Origin: Ornithinibacillus bavariensis
Lineage (GTDB): Bacteria; Bacillota; Bacilli; Bacillales; Amphibacillaceae
DNA length: 64,000 bases
Direction: 5' to 3'
Assembly: GCF_018333235.1 (NCBI RefSeq)
Contig: NZ_BORP01000003.1
Coordinates: 124,001 to 188,000, forward strand
The translations under genes were made by a program, and so were the position numbers. Shown here one piece after another: positions 1 through 8,543 of this stretch (position 1 is its first letter; every line of letters starts with the position of its first letter). The notes under the pieces were generated by a model. The model saw nothing but the letters and a program-made list of their open reading frames with translations, searched no databases and was not told where the DNA came from.

Positions 1-153
1 TTCTGACTGCTCCATTTCAACAAGTTGTTTATTCAAATAGACGGTTGTAAACATAAAGAAAAACGTCACTGCCAAGCTATTGCAAACAAGATAAAAAATA
101 TACTTTTTATAATGATGCTTAGCCATCTTCCATACAATTTTATTAAAGGTCAT
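1..153 (-). CDS. FtsX-like ABC permease, N-terminal 51 residues (partial)
   Basis: The window edge cuts this gene, leaving the start and 51 codons. The protein begins MTFNKIVWKMAKHHYKKY and then enters a hydrophobic helix (about residues 18-38). This is the usual N-terminus of BceB/YtsD-type permeases, which work with an ATPase to remove antimicrobial peptides such as bacitracin from their membrane targets. GGAGG lies 7-8 bases before the ATG, and the start is one base after the stop of the ATPase gene, so the two are translated together. The family assignment rests on the N-terminus and the partner gene only. Confidence 0.75.
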   Translation of the reverse strand, partial: MTFNKIVWKMAKHHYKKYIFYLVCNSLAVTFFFMFTTVYLNKQLVEMEQSE

Positions 154-154
154 G

Positions 155-907
155 TTACCTTCCTCCTAAGAGGGTAAGGTTATCCATAATTTCAGTTAAA
201 AATGCATTTCTATTGGTCGTTTTTGAAATACTAGAATGAACTGCTCCATCCCTTATAAAGATTACCTTTTGGCAATAACTTGCAGCAAAGACATCATGCG
301 TTACAAGTAATACAGTAGTTGACATTTTATCTACAATTCTTTCGAAACACTCCATTATCGCAGTCGATGATTTAGAATCCAAATTTCCTGTAGGCTCATC
401 AGCAAAAATAATCTGAGGCTCATTTACTAATGCACGACTCACCGCTGTTCTTTGCTGTTGTCCACCTGATATATGATAAGGATACTTATTTAAAATTGAT
501 TTTATTTCAAAGAGACTAGCAAGCTCATGTATTTTTTCTTCCATCTCTGTTAGGTTTTTCTTTTCCAGTATCATAGGTAACATGATATTTTCCTTCACGG
601 TTAAGCTATCTAGTAGATTAAAATCCTGAAATACAAAGCCGAGTTGTTTACGACGAAAATGTGCTAGAGCATCACTCTTCATTTCATTTAAATTTTCTCC
701 GCCAATTGTAACTTCACCGGAAGTTGGCTGATCGATTCCACTTAATATATTTAATAGGGTCGTTTTTCCACTACCAGAGGGACCCATAATGGCAACAAAA
801 TCTCCTCTATTTATCAATAGATTAATGTTATTTAATGCCACTGTTTCCCTTTCTCCATTAAATTCTCCATAAACCTTAAAGATGTTATTCGCCTCTAAAA
901 TTGTCAT
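155..907 (-). CDS. ABC transporter ATPase, BceA/antimicrobial-peptide export type
   Basis: ATPase subunit of a MacB/BceA-type exporter, with the permease immediately downstream. Walker A (GPSGSGKTT) is at about residues 42-50. The Q-loop (FVFQDFNLL), signature SGGQQQRTAVSRA and Walker B with IIFADEPTGNLD follow, ending with an H-loop (LLVTHD). The 250-residue length and the TGNLD sequence are typical of the LolD/MacB/BceA class rather than drug exporters of the ABC-2 class. In bacilli such pairs usually confer bacitracin or lantibiotic resistance and lie beside a BceRS two-component system. Any sensor genes here would have to lie outside the window. Which peptide is handled cannot be told from the sequence. 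Confidence 0.9.
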   Translation of the reverse strand: MTILEANNIFKVYGEFNGERETVALNNINLLINRGDFVAIMGPSGSGKTTLLNILSGIDQPTSGEVTIGGENLNEMKSDALAHFRRKQLGFVFQDFNLLDSLTVKENIMLPMILEKKNLTEMEEKIHELASLFEIKSILNKYPYHISGGQQQRTAVSRALVNEPQIIFADEPTGNLDSKSSTAIMECFERIVDKMSTTVLLVTHDVFAASYCQKVIFIRDGAVHSSISKTTNRNAFLTEIMDNLTLLGGR

Positions 908-1235
908 CCCTTTTCCCCTTGCTCTATTGTTACTTATTCTATTGATTTATTATGCAGTATTAAAATTCGCTTTCCACCCTTCCAAAGTCATATGCTGTTA
1001 ATAATCTACATCGCCCTAACTAGTTTCCCACTTGATTAATTATCCTAAACTACTATTTTAAGTAAATGATTTCATAATCTCTCTGTTATTTCAATATAAA
1101 TATGCAAATAAACTGATAATTTATTTTTATAAAGTAAATGAAAGGGATAGAGTAACTCTACTCCATCCCTTGAAACACTTACTATCCATTTATTGTACTT
1201 CTTCACTATTTGTAGCTACTAGCCATATTGTCGTT
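908..1235. other. Intergenic region without a recognisable gene
   Basis: These 328 bases between two minus-strand genes hold no open frame with a ribosome binding site. They contain the promoter region of the ABC operon, where no clear -35/-10 pair was identified, and the hairpin at 1142-1171. Confidence 0.6.
1142..1171 (-). terminator. Putative terminator of the secreted nuclease gene
   Basis: Arms AAGGGAT and ATCCCTT, with further pairing inside, lie 65 bases beyond the stop of the large nuclease gene. On the minus strand the hairpin is followed by a moderately T-rich stretch (TTCATTTACTTT). The weak U-tract makes it a probable rather than certain terminator. Confidence 0.5.
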
Positions 1236-4200
1236 TTATTCTTCAAGATCAACCTTTAAAATTCTTTCTCTTACTTTTGTCATTTCAAATGTTTTGCTTG
1301 TTGTTCCGTTAGTAACGGTTAAGGTTATTTCTTTTGCTTTCAAAATTTCAACCTGTTTTTTATTCAGTAAAAGTGATCGTGGTTTGCTTCGATTATAAAT
1401 ATTGATGACAACATGAACTCCATGTTCAAGGGCTTCTAAGTCTTCTGTATGAACTGTTGCGGTACCGTTATTTTTCTTCACTGGTACCTCAACCGTGACA
1501 GGCTCTTCTGGTTCTTCTCCTGGAACTTCGTCTGTTGTTGCAATTCTTCCATCAGCGATATAATCGATAGGGTTACCTTCCGAACTATTTAGGCTACGAA
1601 TGAAATCTACTGCAGCATCGACATCAACAGGTCCCATGATTGGATTTTTCCCTAAATCTTTAATTGGGCCTTCAGAAGTTCCCATATAATTATTTACAGC
1701 TAATGTGTACACCGCATTCCTATCGATTGGCGTACCATCTGGTAGTGTAATAGCCACTACCTGCTGTAACTCGGGGTTAAAGGTATATCTGAATCCAGAA
1801 ATGCTATAGTCCGCTCCATATTGTGAGAGCTGTTCATTTAAAATTGGATACAGATCCTCACCCTTAATTTCAACCGTCATTAACGTATTGCCAAATGGTA
1901 AAATATTATAGACCTCACCCCAAGTGATTGGGCCAGCAAGTAAGTCATCACGAATTCCCCCACCATTTTGCATTGCAAAATCACTGTCCATCGCCCATTT
2001 CATACCATCTGCAATCAGATTTCCAAGGGCATGATCTTTATCATTTGAATAGCTTCCCGTTAGATCATTTGCGTTATAACCAACTACTTCATTTATAATT
2101 GGTGCAATTGCATCCACATAGTATGCTAATGTATCAGCAACGATTGCATCTGGTGTGTAATCACTTTGTTTCACAAATACAATCTCCGCTTCCTTCGAGA
2201 CAATATCACCAGTTGTGCGATCGATTTGTACATCGACATCTGCAAATGCCTTTCCATATTCATTTGCTTGGACAATCAACTTATTATCCACAACAGCATT
2301 GTTCACAACATGATTATGGGCAGCAAAGATAATATCTACTTCATCATCTACTGAATTTGCTAAGTCAGCCGCTGCACCAGTTGCACTTTCTCCCGATTGA
2401 TAGGCTGGCATATGTGCAAGCACTACAATTGCTTTAACTCCTTGTGCTTTTAATTCTGCTGCTGCATTATTGACAGCATCAGCCTCATCGGTAAAGGCTA
2501 TTCCCTCTAACGAAGATGGCATAACCATATTCACAGTTTCCACCGTGTTAACGCCTATAAAACCAATAGGTACCCCATCAACTTCTTTAATATAATATGG
2601 ATCTAAAAATGTCTCGCCAGTATCTTCGTAAACACAATTCGCACAGAGCACTGGAAAATTCATACCATCATAGCCCGCCGTTCCCTTACCTTCAGGGTGT
2701 TCTCCTCCATTTACCATGCGGAGAAGTTCATCAACCCCTTCATCGAACTCATGGTTACCAACTGTTCCTACATCAAAGCCAATTTCCTCCATAATCTCGA
2801 CTGTTGGCTCATCCTGTAAAAGACCGGAAACCGGTGAGCTACCACCAATCATATCACCAGCATGGACGATTAACGTATTTGGATTTTCAGCCTCACGTTC
2901 TTTAATCGCAGCAGCTGTATAATCCATTCGACCGTACATTTCTTTTGTACCATCACCATCTGGATCTATCATGTATTCTTGATCGATTTTCCCATGAAGG
3001 TCATTCATGCTTAAAAATTGTACCTCTACTATATTCGGGTCAACACTTCCAACAGGAATGTAGCCATAGGACTCTGCTTCCGCTGGACTACTAAAGAAAA
3101 TACGTTTATCAACTGGCACATCTGCCCAATCCTCCGGTACTACATATTTCTTCGTATCGGAATTTCCCACATAACGAAGTAGCCCTTTCTTATCATCAAA
3201 AGCACGGAATACGAATGGTAATTCCAGTAGTGGATTTTCCGGATTCCAGATACCGAGCCCTGCATCTTTCGCCTCTTTTACTGCCGCTTGATAAATTGGA
3301 TATGCCTCTTCATCGATTGGTGCAATAAAGTAGGTGGAAGCATAGCCCTGTGCTACCATTTCAAGGTTAATATTCAAATTATCCTCTTTACGAATAACCT
3401 CTGCTAAAATTCGGCCATAATCATCTGTTGGTTCATCACCAATCTTTAAATAAATCTCATCACCTGGATGTAAAAGCTCACTGATATAGGACTTAGCAAG
3501 TTCGCCATAATACTTTTGATTTTGATTAATCTCTGATCGAGCTGGATCATTATTATGGGCATCATATGTTTCCGCCGTATCCATATTCAGGAAACGCACC
3601 CTCGTTTGACCAAACACAGGTGTTTCAATTCGGATTGTGTCCCCATCAGTAATGCTAGCAACAGTAGTTTTATAGAGCCCTGCTGCAGATGGTGGACCTG
3701 GCTGTTCAGCTGCTAATTGAATATCCATCTGCTCCGTTGGAATTAATTGATAATCGTTGTACTGACTAACAATCGCGGTAATGTCGTACCACTTTTCCGG
3801 TTCAACTAATGAGATATCTAGTGCATTTTCCATCACTCGTAAAATCGTTCCATTAAAGTCATTATCTAATAGGGATACATTATATCCCCCACCAGCTGGA
3901 CTACTAGGAATATTGCTAATAAATGCATGTACTTCTACCAATTCGCCCTCATAGGACTCAGCAATAGCAGGGTTTTGTAAATCCTCTAAAGTAATTGTTT
4001 GTATATCTGGTAAAGGCTGGCCTTGAGCTAAAACCTCAATGGAAGTAGGGATAATCTCCTTCAAGCCATTATAGGAATCTAGCTTTCCAACTACCTTTAC
4101 GCGATCTCCTTTAACTAAATTAGGTAAACTCCCCTTTTGGTAAGCGTATAGATTAATACCAGCAGAATCATCCTGAATATAGGTTGTAAACTGCCCTGGA

Positions 4201-4910
4201 ATACTAATTGCTTCACTATTTGCTGTTACAATACCTTCCACCGTAACTGTCGTACCATCTGCTAGGCTACGAGCCTTACTGATAGAAGATACTCCAGTAC
4301 CTGGGTCATCTGGATCTTTAGGGTCTACACCATCCATTTCGTGATAACCAAGAAAAGTAAAATTATCTTTTCCTTGATTTGTCCATTCCGTGGAATCATA
4401 AATAGAATTCGGAGCTGTAACAGACGAATTCCTTACTAACGTTTTGTCTACACCATAATTTGGTCTTTCTCCAATGATACCAAGTAAATCTATTATTCTA
4501 TCCTGGGATTTTAATGCTACCGCATCATCACCATTAAAATTAATGACTGCATTATTCGTCATATCGGCAACTTGAAGTATCTGTTCACTCGCACTAGAAT
4601 GAGCGATAACCAACACATCACCATGTTCTAAGATACCTGACAATGGTAAGACCTGTGTTGGAGATGATGCACCGTTACTGTATAACTCTAGCTTATAGTT
4701 TTCTAGATTAACGGCATCTCCTGTACCATTAAAAATCTCAATTGCCTTATTGAATGAACTACCTTCTACATACTCAGAGATAAAGAGATCTTCCGCTAAA
4801 TTTTCTTCATCACTAGTCGTTGATGCTGCAAAAACAGATGGCATATTCATAAAAACTAGTAAGAAAATAAGAAATACACTAACTACCTTTCTAAGCGATG
4901 CCTTTTTCAT
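1236..4910 (-). CDS. Secreted multidomain nuclease/5'-nucleotidase (YhcR-like)
   Basis: An exported 1,224-residue protein that probably degrades extracellular nucleic acid and strips the phosphate. A signal peptide (residues 1-28, ending SVFA) is followed by a lamin-tail domain (about 40-165), one or two OB-fold nucleic-acid binding domains (about 208-395), and a thermonuclease-like SNase domain (about 411-560, with TDGDTIRI and VRFLNMDTAET). A calcineurin-type metallophosphatase/5'-nucleotidase follows (about 628-1150: MNDLHG, HAGDMIGG, GNHEFDEG, then the C-terminal nucleotidase domain). The order matches Bacillus subtilis YhcR, a wall-linked Ca-dependent nuclease of similar length. Unlike YhcR, the C-terminus ends FEMTKVRERILKVDLEE with no LPxT-type sorting motif or hydrophobic tail, so release into the medium is inferred. 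GGAGGG lies before the ATG. Confidence 0.9.
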   Translation of the reverse strand: MKKASLRKVVSVFLIFLLVFMNMPSVFAASTTSDEENLAEDLFISEYVEGSSFNKAIEIFNGTGDAVNLENYKLELYSNGASSPTQVLPLSGILEHGDVLVIAHSSASEQILQVADMTNNAVINFNGDDAVALKSQDRIIDLLGIIGERPNYGVDKTLVRNSSVTAPNSIYDSTEWTNQGKDNFTFLGYHEMDGVDPKDPDDPGTGVSSISKARSLADGTTVTVEGIVTANSEAISIPGQFTTYIQDDSAGINLYAYQKGSLPNLVKGDRVKVVGKLDSYNGLKEIIPTSIEVLAQGQPLPDIQTITLEDLQNPAIAESYEGELVEVHAFISNIPSSPAGGGYNVSLLDNDFNGTILRVMENALDISLVEPEKWYDITAIVSQYNDYQLIPTEQMDIQLAAEQPGPPSAAGLYKTTVASITDGDTIRIETPVFGQTRVRFLNMDTAETYDAHNNDPARSEINQNQKYYGELAKSYISELLHPGDEIYLKIGDEPTDDYGRILAEVIRKEDNLNINLEMVAQGYASTYFIAPIDEEAYPIYQAAVKEAKDAGLGIWNPENPLLELPFVFRAFDDKKGLLRYVGNSDTKKYVVPEDWADVPVDKRIFFSSPAEAESYGYIPVGSVDPNIVEVQFLSMNDLHGKIDQEYMIDPDGDGTKEMYGRMDYTAAAIKEREAENPNTLIVHAGDMIGGSSPVSGLLQDEPTVEIMEEIGFDVGTVGNHEFDEGVDELLRMVNGGEHPEGKGTAGYDGMNFPVLCANCVYEDTGETFLDPYYIKEVDGVPIGFIGVNTVETVNMVMPSSLEGIAFTDEADAVNNAAAELKAQGVKAIVVLAHMPAYQSGESATGAAADLANSVDDEVDIIFAAHNHVVNNAVVDNKLIVQANEYGKAFADVDVQIDRTTGDIVSKEAEIVFVKQSDYTPDAIVADTLAYYVDAIAPIINEVVGYNANDLTGSYSNDKDHALGNLIADGMKWAMDSDFAMQNGGGIRDDLLAGPITWGEVYNILPFGNTLMTVEIKGEDLYPILNEQLSQYGADYSISGFRYTFNPELQQVVAITLPDGTPIDRNAVYTLAVNNYMGTSEGPIKDLGKNPIMGPVDVDAAVDFIRSLNSSEGNPIDYIADGRIATTDEVPGEEPEEPVTVEVPVKKNNGTATVHTEDLEALEHGVHVVINIYNRSKPRSLLLNKKQVEILKAKEITLTVTNGTTSKTFEMTKVRERILKVDLEE

Positions 4911-5114
4911 TTTAACCCTCCATTTTCATAGAATAATAGGACATAATTACAACCCTTACACTTCATTCATACCATAATTAAATTCCGGTTTCTATTTACT
5001 TTTTGTAAAGATTGCAATAATCAATACTATTAGACTACTGATTTTAGTAAAACAGTTATTTTTGCCCAAAATTATGGATAGTTAATTTTGCTTAAGAAAC
5101 TAGTTAATAAAGTG

Positions 5115-5146
5115 CATAAAAAATAGGACTGTTATTTGACAGTCCT
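5115..5146 (-). terminator. Terminator overlapping the glycosidase stop codon
   Basis: Arms AGGACTG and CAGTCCT with an 8-base loop are followed on the minus strand by a run of T residues. The first arm begins inside the TAG stop, so the transcript ends at once after the gene. Confidence 0.8.
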
Positions 5147-6818
5147 ACTTTACAACATCCTTAATTTGATCATTAATTTTTTGAATATCCTGGTATTCAA
5201 TTTGATGATGATTTATGTCATATTTATCCTTTAAGCTTAGGATTCTTTTTACACTATCATCAATACGTTCATTACTTATTTCCCCATTTTCAACCGCTGA
5301 CTTTAAGGCCTTAATGGTACTAACAATATCCTCGTATTCTCCGCTAATCAAAATAATATCACTACCAGCTTTAACCGACTGAACAGCCGCTTCTCCAATC
5401 CCATAGTTCCCTGCTATAGCCTTCATCATCATATCATCAGTTATGACTACTCCATCAAAATTTAATTCCTTTCGAAGCAAATCAGTAATAATTGGTTTTG
5501 ACATGGAGGACGGATATTTCGAATCAAGCTTATCGAATAGAATATGGGCGACCATAACCACATCAGCACCTTCCTCTATCGCGTCTATAAACGGGACAAG
5601 CTCTATTTCATGTAACTCCTTTAAGCTTTTATCAATACGTGGCAATTCTAGATGGGAATCCGCCTCCGTATCTCCATGACCAGGAAAATGTTTGATGACA
5701 GGGATAATATGTTCATCCTGCATTGCTTTCATCGTCTGAATTCCCAGCTTGCTAACAAGGGCTGGATTATCGCCAAAGGACCGGTCCCCAATGACAGGAT
5801 TCTTTGGATTACTATTCACATCTACTACTGGAGCGTAGTTCATATTCAACCCATAGGCTTCCAGTTCTTGTGCTAGGATAGTACCTATTTGAGATGACAG
5901 CTCCACATTATTTTGGAGTCCGATATCTTTATTTGTAGGTAATTTTTCTAATCCTGGAAGCCTCGTGACACGTCCACCTTCCTGATCTACGGATAAAAGT
6001 AATGGAATTTTATTAATAGAATTGATTCGTTTTATACCATTTACTAAATCTATTGATTGCCGATAGCTAGTAAAATTCTTACTAAAAAATATAACCCCGC
6101 CTACCTTGTAGTCTTCAATCAAATTGGTCGTTTGCTTCGTAGGAATAGTGCCTTCCACGCCAGCCATTATCATCTGACCGATTTTTTCATCCAAGCTCAT
6201 AGTAGCTAGAAAGCTTTCATAGTCAACCTTCAGTTTACTTGGATCTGTATAGACAGAGATATGATGAACTACTGGATTCGGGTTCTTTTTTGTAGGTCGT
6301 GGAAGAATCCACTTTAGCTGATAAGCATCATTTAGCTCGTAAACTAAAATAATTTGATCAATTTGGCTATCCTTGTAATAGCGCTGTTCACTAGGTTTTC
6401 CCAATGATTGTGTGATATCTTCAAAATGTATCAAATGCAAATCCTTACTGAAGGAACGAACATCGAAAATGGTATGATTGGTATGACCAAATGTTACTAG
6501 TTTCGTTGGATAATCGATGTATTTTCCGTCACCAGAAGGAGTTTCCTTTTCAGGCTCTCCCCATTCGGTCAATACGTCATCAAGCCTTGCTTCACCTGCA
6601 GTAAACGGCACCTTTGGGATTCGTCCTTCCGTGGCTTCGCGAAAAATATTTTGAATCAAGATATTCGGATCAAATAATTGTTTTTCCGTGGGGAATCGTT
6701 CTATTACTTTAGCTTTTTCAAAGGTAGTCTGAGATTCTATTAGATTTTTGCCGAAAATTACAGCGACCGATATCAGGAGGATGGTAATAATAGAAAGTGT
6801 TAGATATAGCTTTTTCAC
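5145..6818 (-). CDS. nagZ: Membrane-anchored GH3 beta-N-acetylglucosaminidase (NagZ-type) with N-terminal DUF4309 domain
   Basis: A glycoside hydrolase family 3 enzyme likely to remove N-acetylglucosamine from peptidoglycan fragments outside the membrane. With the GTG start chosen here the product has 557 residues. An N-terminal membrane anchor (about 3-25) is followed by a DUF4309/YjgB-like domain (about 60-192, including PFTAGEARLDDV, RYYKDSQIDQII and YQLKWILP), then the GH3 barrel (about 200-535). The family's Asp/His dyad region is KHFPGHGDTEADSH and the nucleophile region is VVITDDMMM. The C-terminal domain of B. subtilis NagZ is missing. The GTG at 6818 has GGGGAG five bases upstream. 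An in-frame ATG at 6842 has no ribosome binding site. DUF4309 normally occurs as a separate secreted protein. Confidence 0.88.
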   Translation of the reverse strand: MKKLYLTLSIITILLISVAVIFGKNLIESQTTFEKAKVIERFPTEKQLFDPNILIQNIFREATEGRIPKVPFTAGEARLDDVLTEWGEPEKETPSGDGKYIDYPTKLVTFGHTNHTIFDVRSFSKDLHLIHFEDITQSLGKPSEQRYYKDSQIDQIILVYELNDAYQLKWILPRPTKKNPNPVVHHISVYTDPSKLKVDYESFLATMSLDEKIGQMIMAGVEGTIPTKQTTNLIEDYKVGGVIFFSKNFTSYRQSIDLVNGIKRINSINKIPLLLSVDQEGGRVTRLPGLEKLPTNKDIGLQNNVELSSQIGTILAQELEAYGLNMNYAPVVDVNSNPKNPVIGDRSFGDNPALVSKLGIQTMKAMQDEHIIPVIKHFPGHGDTEADSHLELPRIDKSLKELHEIELVPFIDAIEEGADVVMVAHILFDKLDSKYPSSMSKPIITDLLRKELNFDGVVITDDMMMKAIAGNYGIGEAAVQSVKAGSDIILISGEYEDIVSTIKALKSAVENGEISNERIDDSVKRILSLKDKYDINHHQIEYQDIQKINDQIKDVVK

Positions 6819-6879
6819 TGAACTCCCCTTCTCTCTTTTCATTGCTTAGATGAAAGTACTTTAATCTATGTTTCTTTCA

Positions 6880-6908
6880 TTGAAATTATTATAAGAAATC
6901 ACTATAAT
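6880..6908 (+). promoter_or_regulatory. Sigma-A type promoter of tRNA-Ala
   Basis: A -35 box TTGAAA (6880-6885) and a -10 box TATAAT (6903-6908) are 17 bases apart. The predicted start is about 10 bases before the mature tRNA 5' end. It points away from the glycosidase gene. Confidence 0.75.
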
Positions 6909-6924
6909 ATTATTGTAACATATC

Positions 6925-6997
6925 GGGGCATTAGCTCAGCTGGGAGAGCGTTGCACTGGCAGTGCAGAGGTCAGGGGTTCGAGCCCCCTATGCTCCA
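6925..6997 (+). tRNA. tRNA-Ala (anticodon GGC)
   Basis: A complete 73-base cloverleaf. The acceptor stem pairs GGGGCAT with ATGCTCC and contains the G3-U70 wobble that identifies alanine tRNAs. The D arm is GCTC/GAGC, the anticodon loop is CTGGCAG (anticodon GGC), and the T arm AGGGG/CCCCT carries loop TTCGAGC. CCA is not encoded. It is a single tRNA with its own promoter and terminator, and a recombinase remnant lies just downstream, as expected for a tRNA used as an integration site. Confidence 0.97.
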
Positions 6998-7004
6998 CTA
7001 CCCG

Positions 7005-7036
7005 GAAACCCTTAATTATAAGGGTTTCTTTTATTT
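7005..7036 (+). terminator. Terminator of tRNA-Ala
   Basis: Arms GAAACCCTT and AAGGGTTTC around a short AT loop are followed by TTTTATTTT, directly after the tRNA. Confidence 0.85.
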
Positions 7037-7114
7037 TCTGAAGGTTGATTATTGAGGGGAATTGAGGTAATTCCTATCTTGGTCATGGTTTGGTCATGAC
7101 CTGTTTTTCTAAGT

Positions 7115-7475
7115 CTACATACCCATTACTTGCCTTAACTTATCAGCTACTTCAGTTTGCATCGTTGGTAATACATGGGAATATGTGTCCAAGGTGATTC
7201 TAATATTCGCATGTCCTAACCGTTCAGATACTACCTTTGGATTTATGTTCATTTGTAGCAACAGGGTTGTATGACTGTGCCGTAATCATGGAAGCGGATC
7301 TTCTTCAGATTGGCTTTTTTTATTTGCCTGTTAAAAGACCTACGTAAATTACTCGGGTTTACAGGGGTTCCGAGACTTGTACAAACTACCAAGTCCAAAT
7401 CATTGTACAATTCCTTTCCTTCCTTTTTGTCACTTTGAATTTTTTTGATGTTTTAATAATTCATTTACCGTTTTA
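7115..7475 (-). pseudogene. Remnant of a phage-type tyrosine recombinase (integrase), C-terminal part
   Basis: Read in shifting frames on the minus strand, this stretch gives the end of a phage integrase. The pieces are VNELLKHQK, then GKELYNDLDLVVCTSLGTP, NPSNLRRSFNRQIKKANL and KIRFHD, then RHSHTTLLLQMNINPKVVSER, then LGHANIRITLDTYSH and a normal TAG at 7115-7117. The catalytic HxxRH box, the GH and the tyrosine (LDTYSH) are all visible. At least two single-base deletions break the frame: one near 7284, inside the His-Asp-Leu-Arg-His box, and one in an A-run near 7440. The N-terminal domains are absent. Position directly beside tRNA-Ala indicates an old element that integrated there and then decayed. 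Confidence 0.85.
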
Positions 7476-7559
7476 AGCATCAATTGAATTGGGAGGCTGC
7501 TCTTTCAGATATTTGGCAATATAATCCAATAGATGTAGGTTGCACCATGAAGGTAGTTA

Positions 7560-7685
7560 ATGATTGTATTGTCGAAGTTTGACGAACGAAATCCTAAAAT
7601 TGAATTTTGAAACAAAAGAGCCTCCTAAAATTGAATTTTTCACTCACAAAATTCAATTTTGACCCCTAAAAAACAAAAAAGGGGC
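7560..7685. repeat. Cluster of AAAATTGAATTTT repeats, possible insertion-sequence end
   Basis: The 13-base palindrome AAAATTGAATTTT, or its complement AAAATTCAATTTT, occurs three times within about 70 bases (near 7596, 7627 and 7648). The last copy is followed by TGACCCC and a CCCC/GGGG hairpin. Multiple spaced copies of a short terminal repeat are characteristic of IS21-family ends, and no transposase gene remains here. The IS21 link is from memory of the family and is unverified. Confidence 0.35.
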
Positions 7686-7691
7686 AATACT

Positions 7692-7794
7692 TAAAGAAGG
7701 TGATCCAAGAAGGTCGCCTTTTCTTATGGTGAATTTTTTATTTTCGGAATATTATGTTAGTGTTTAGATAAAAGTTATTATGCTAACGGGGCAG
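7692..7794 (+). repeat. Direct repeat, copy 1 (hairpin plus AACGGGGCAG end)
   Basis: It begins with TAAAGAAGGTGATCCAAGAA, containing a terminator-like hairpin (AAGGTGA/TCGCCTT, then TTTTCTTATGG). It runs through an AT-rich middle to TATGCTAACGGGGCAG. A very similar copy lies at 8331-8438, and the lipoprotein gene sits between the two. Confidence 0.75.
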
Positions 7795-7874
7795 GTTAGA
7801 AGAAGAGGAATTATTAGAAGTATATTTAAATAAACAAGTATTATTACCCAATTCAATTTTAGAGGGGGGATAAT

Positions 7875-8303
7875 TTGAAGAAAGTAATTACTTTATTATT
7901 TACAATTGTACTTTTAACAGCTTGTTCAGAAACTACGACCTATAATTATAAATTTAGTGGAGAAAGTGAGTATTGGGAAGCTGAGTACTCAAATAAAGGA
8001 ACAGAAAAATGGGGAGAAAAAGACGGACAAAGAACCTATTCGAACGAAAATAGCTATAAGTTCGTATTAAAATATAAAGGTTCATTAGAAGAGTTGTCTT
8101 CATTACAAAAACTTGAATACTCATTTGAGTTTAATGGGTTTAGTAGCAAAAGCATTGTAGAGTTTACGGATCCCCCATCATCAGCAACGTTTCCGGTCAC
8201 AGGTAAAGATGAAGCAAAAGTAGGTAAAGATGAAGTTATAAAAGTATATGTAAAATGGGATGAGTTTGAAGAGTCATTTGAACTTCATAATAATAGTAAA
8301 TAA
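7875..8303 (+). CDS. Putative lipoprotein of unknown function
   Basis: The 142-residue product has a lipoprotein signal peptide ending in the lipobox LLTAC (Cys at about 17), so it should be anchored to the outer face of the membrane. The mature part is rich in Tyr, Glu and Lys (SGESEYWEAEY, KWGEKDGQRTY) and looks like an all-beta domain. No family was recognised. A TTG start at 7875 follows AGAGGGGGG by five bases. The gene lies between two copies of a ~105-bp repeat inside the tRNA-linked scar. This suggests it was carried in as mobile cargo and may be a single-gene cassette. Confidence 0.75.
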   Translation: MKKVITLLFTIVLLTACSETTTYNYKFSGESEYWEAEYSNKGTEKWGEKDGQRTYSNENSYKFVLKYKGSLEELSSLQKLEYSFEFNGFSSKSIVEFTDPPSSATFPVTGKDEAKVGKDEVIKVYVKWDEFEESFELHNNSK

Positions 8304-8330
8304 CCTTGTTGAACTAAAGGGTGCGTTAGA

Positions 8331-8438
8331 TAAAGAAGGTGATCCAAGAAGGTCGCCTTTTCTTATGGTAAAATTTTTAATATCATTTTCAGAATATTGT
8401 GTTACTATTTAGATAATAGTTACTATGCTAACGGGGCA
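8331..8438 (+). repeat. Direct repeat, copy 2 (hairpin plus AACGGGGCAG end)
   Basis: Close copy of 7692-7794 with the same hairpin (AAGGTGA/TCGCCTT followed by T residues) and the same end ACTATGCTAACGGGGCAG. The middle differs by small insertions. It is preceded by TTGTTGAACTAAAGGGTGCG, itself resembling the repeat end. As the hairpin follows the lipoprotein stop, this copy may also end its transcript. Confidence 0.75.
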
Positions 8439-8543
8439 GAAGAGTTGAATAAGCTCTTTGCTTATGTTCACCAATCGGGCCAAATTGTTTAAGAAGTTGA
8501 CCTTCTTTGTGGGTTCATATTTTTAAAATAGGGGGAATGAGAA

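Noticed and set aside
2099-2922. Plus-strand open frames inside the large nuclease gene
   Set aside because: They are shadows of a well-supported minus-strand gene and lack ribosome binding sites and recognisable domains.
4985-5030. PhoP box upstream of the nuclease gene
   Set aside because: Only one TTTACA-like element was seen, whereas a PhoP site needs several regularly spaced ones.
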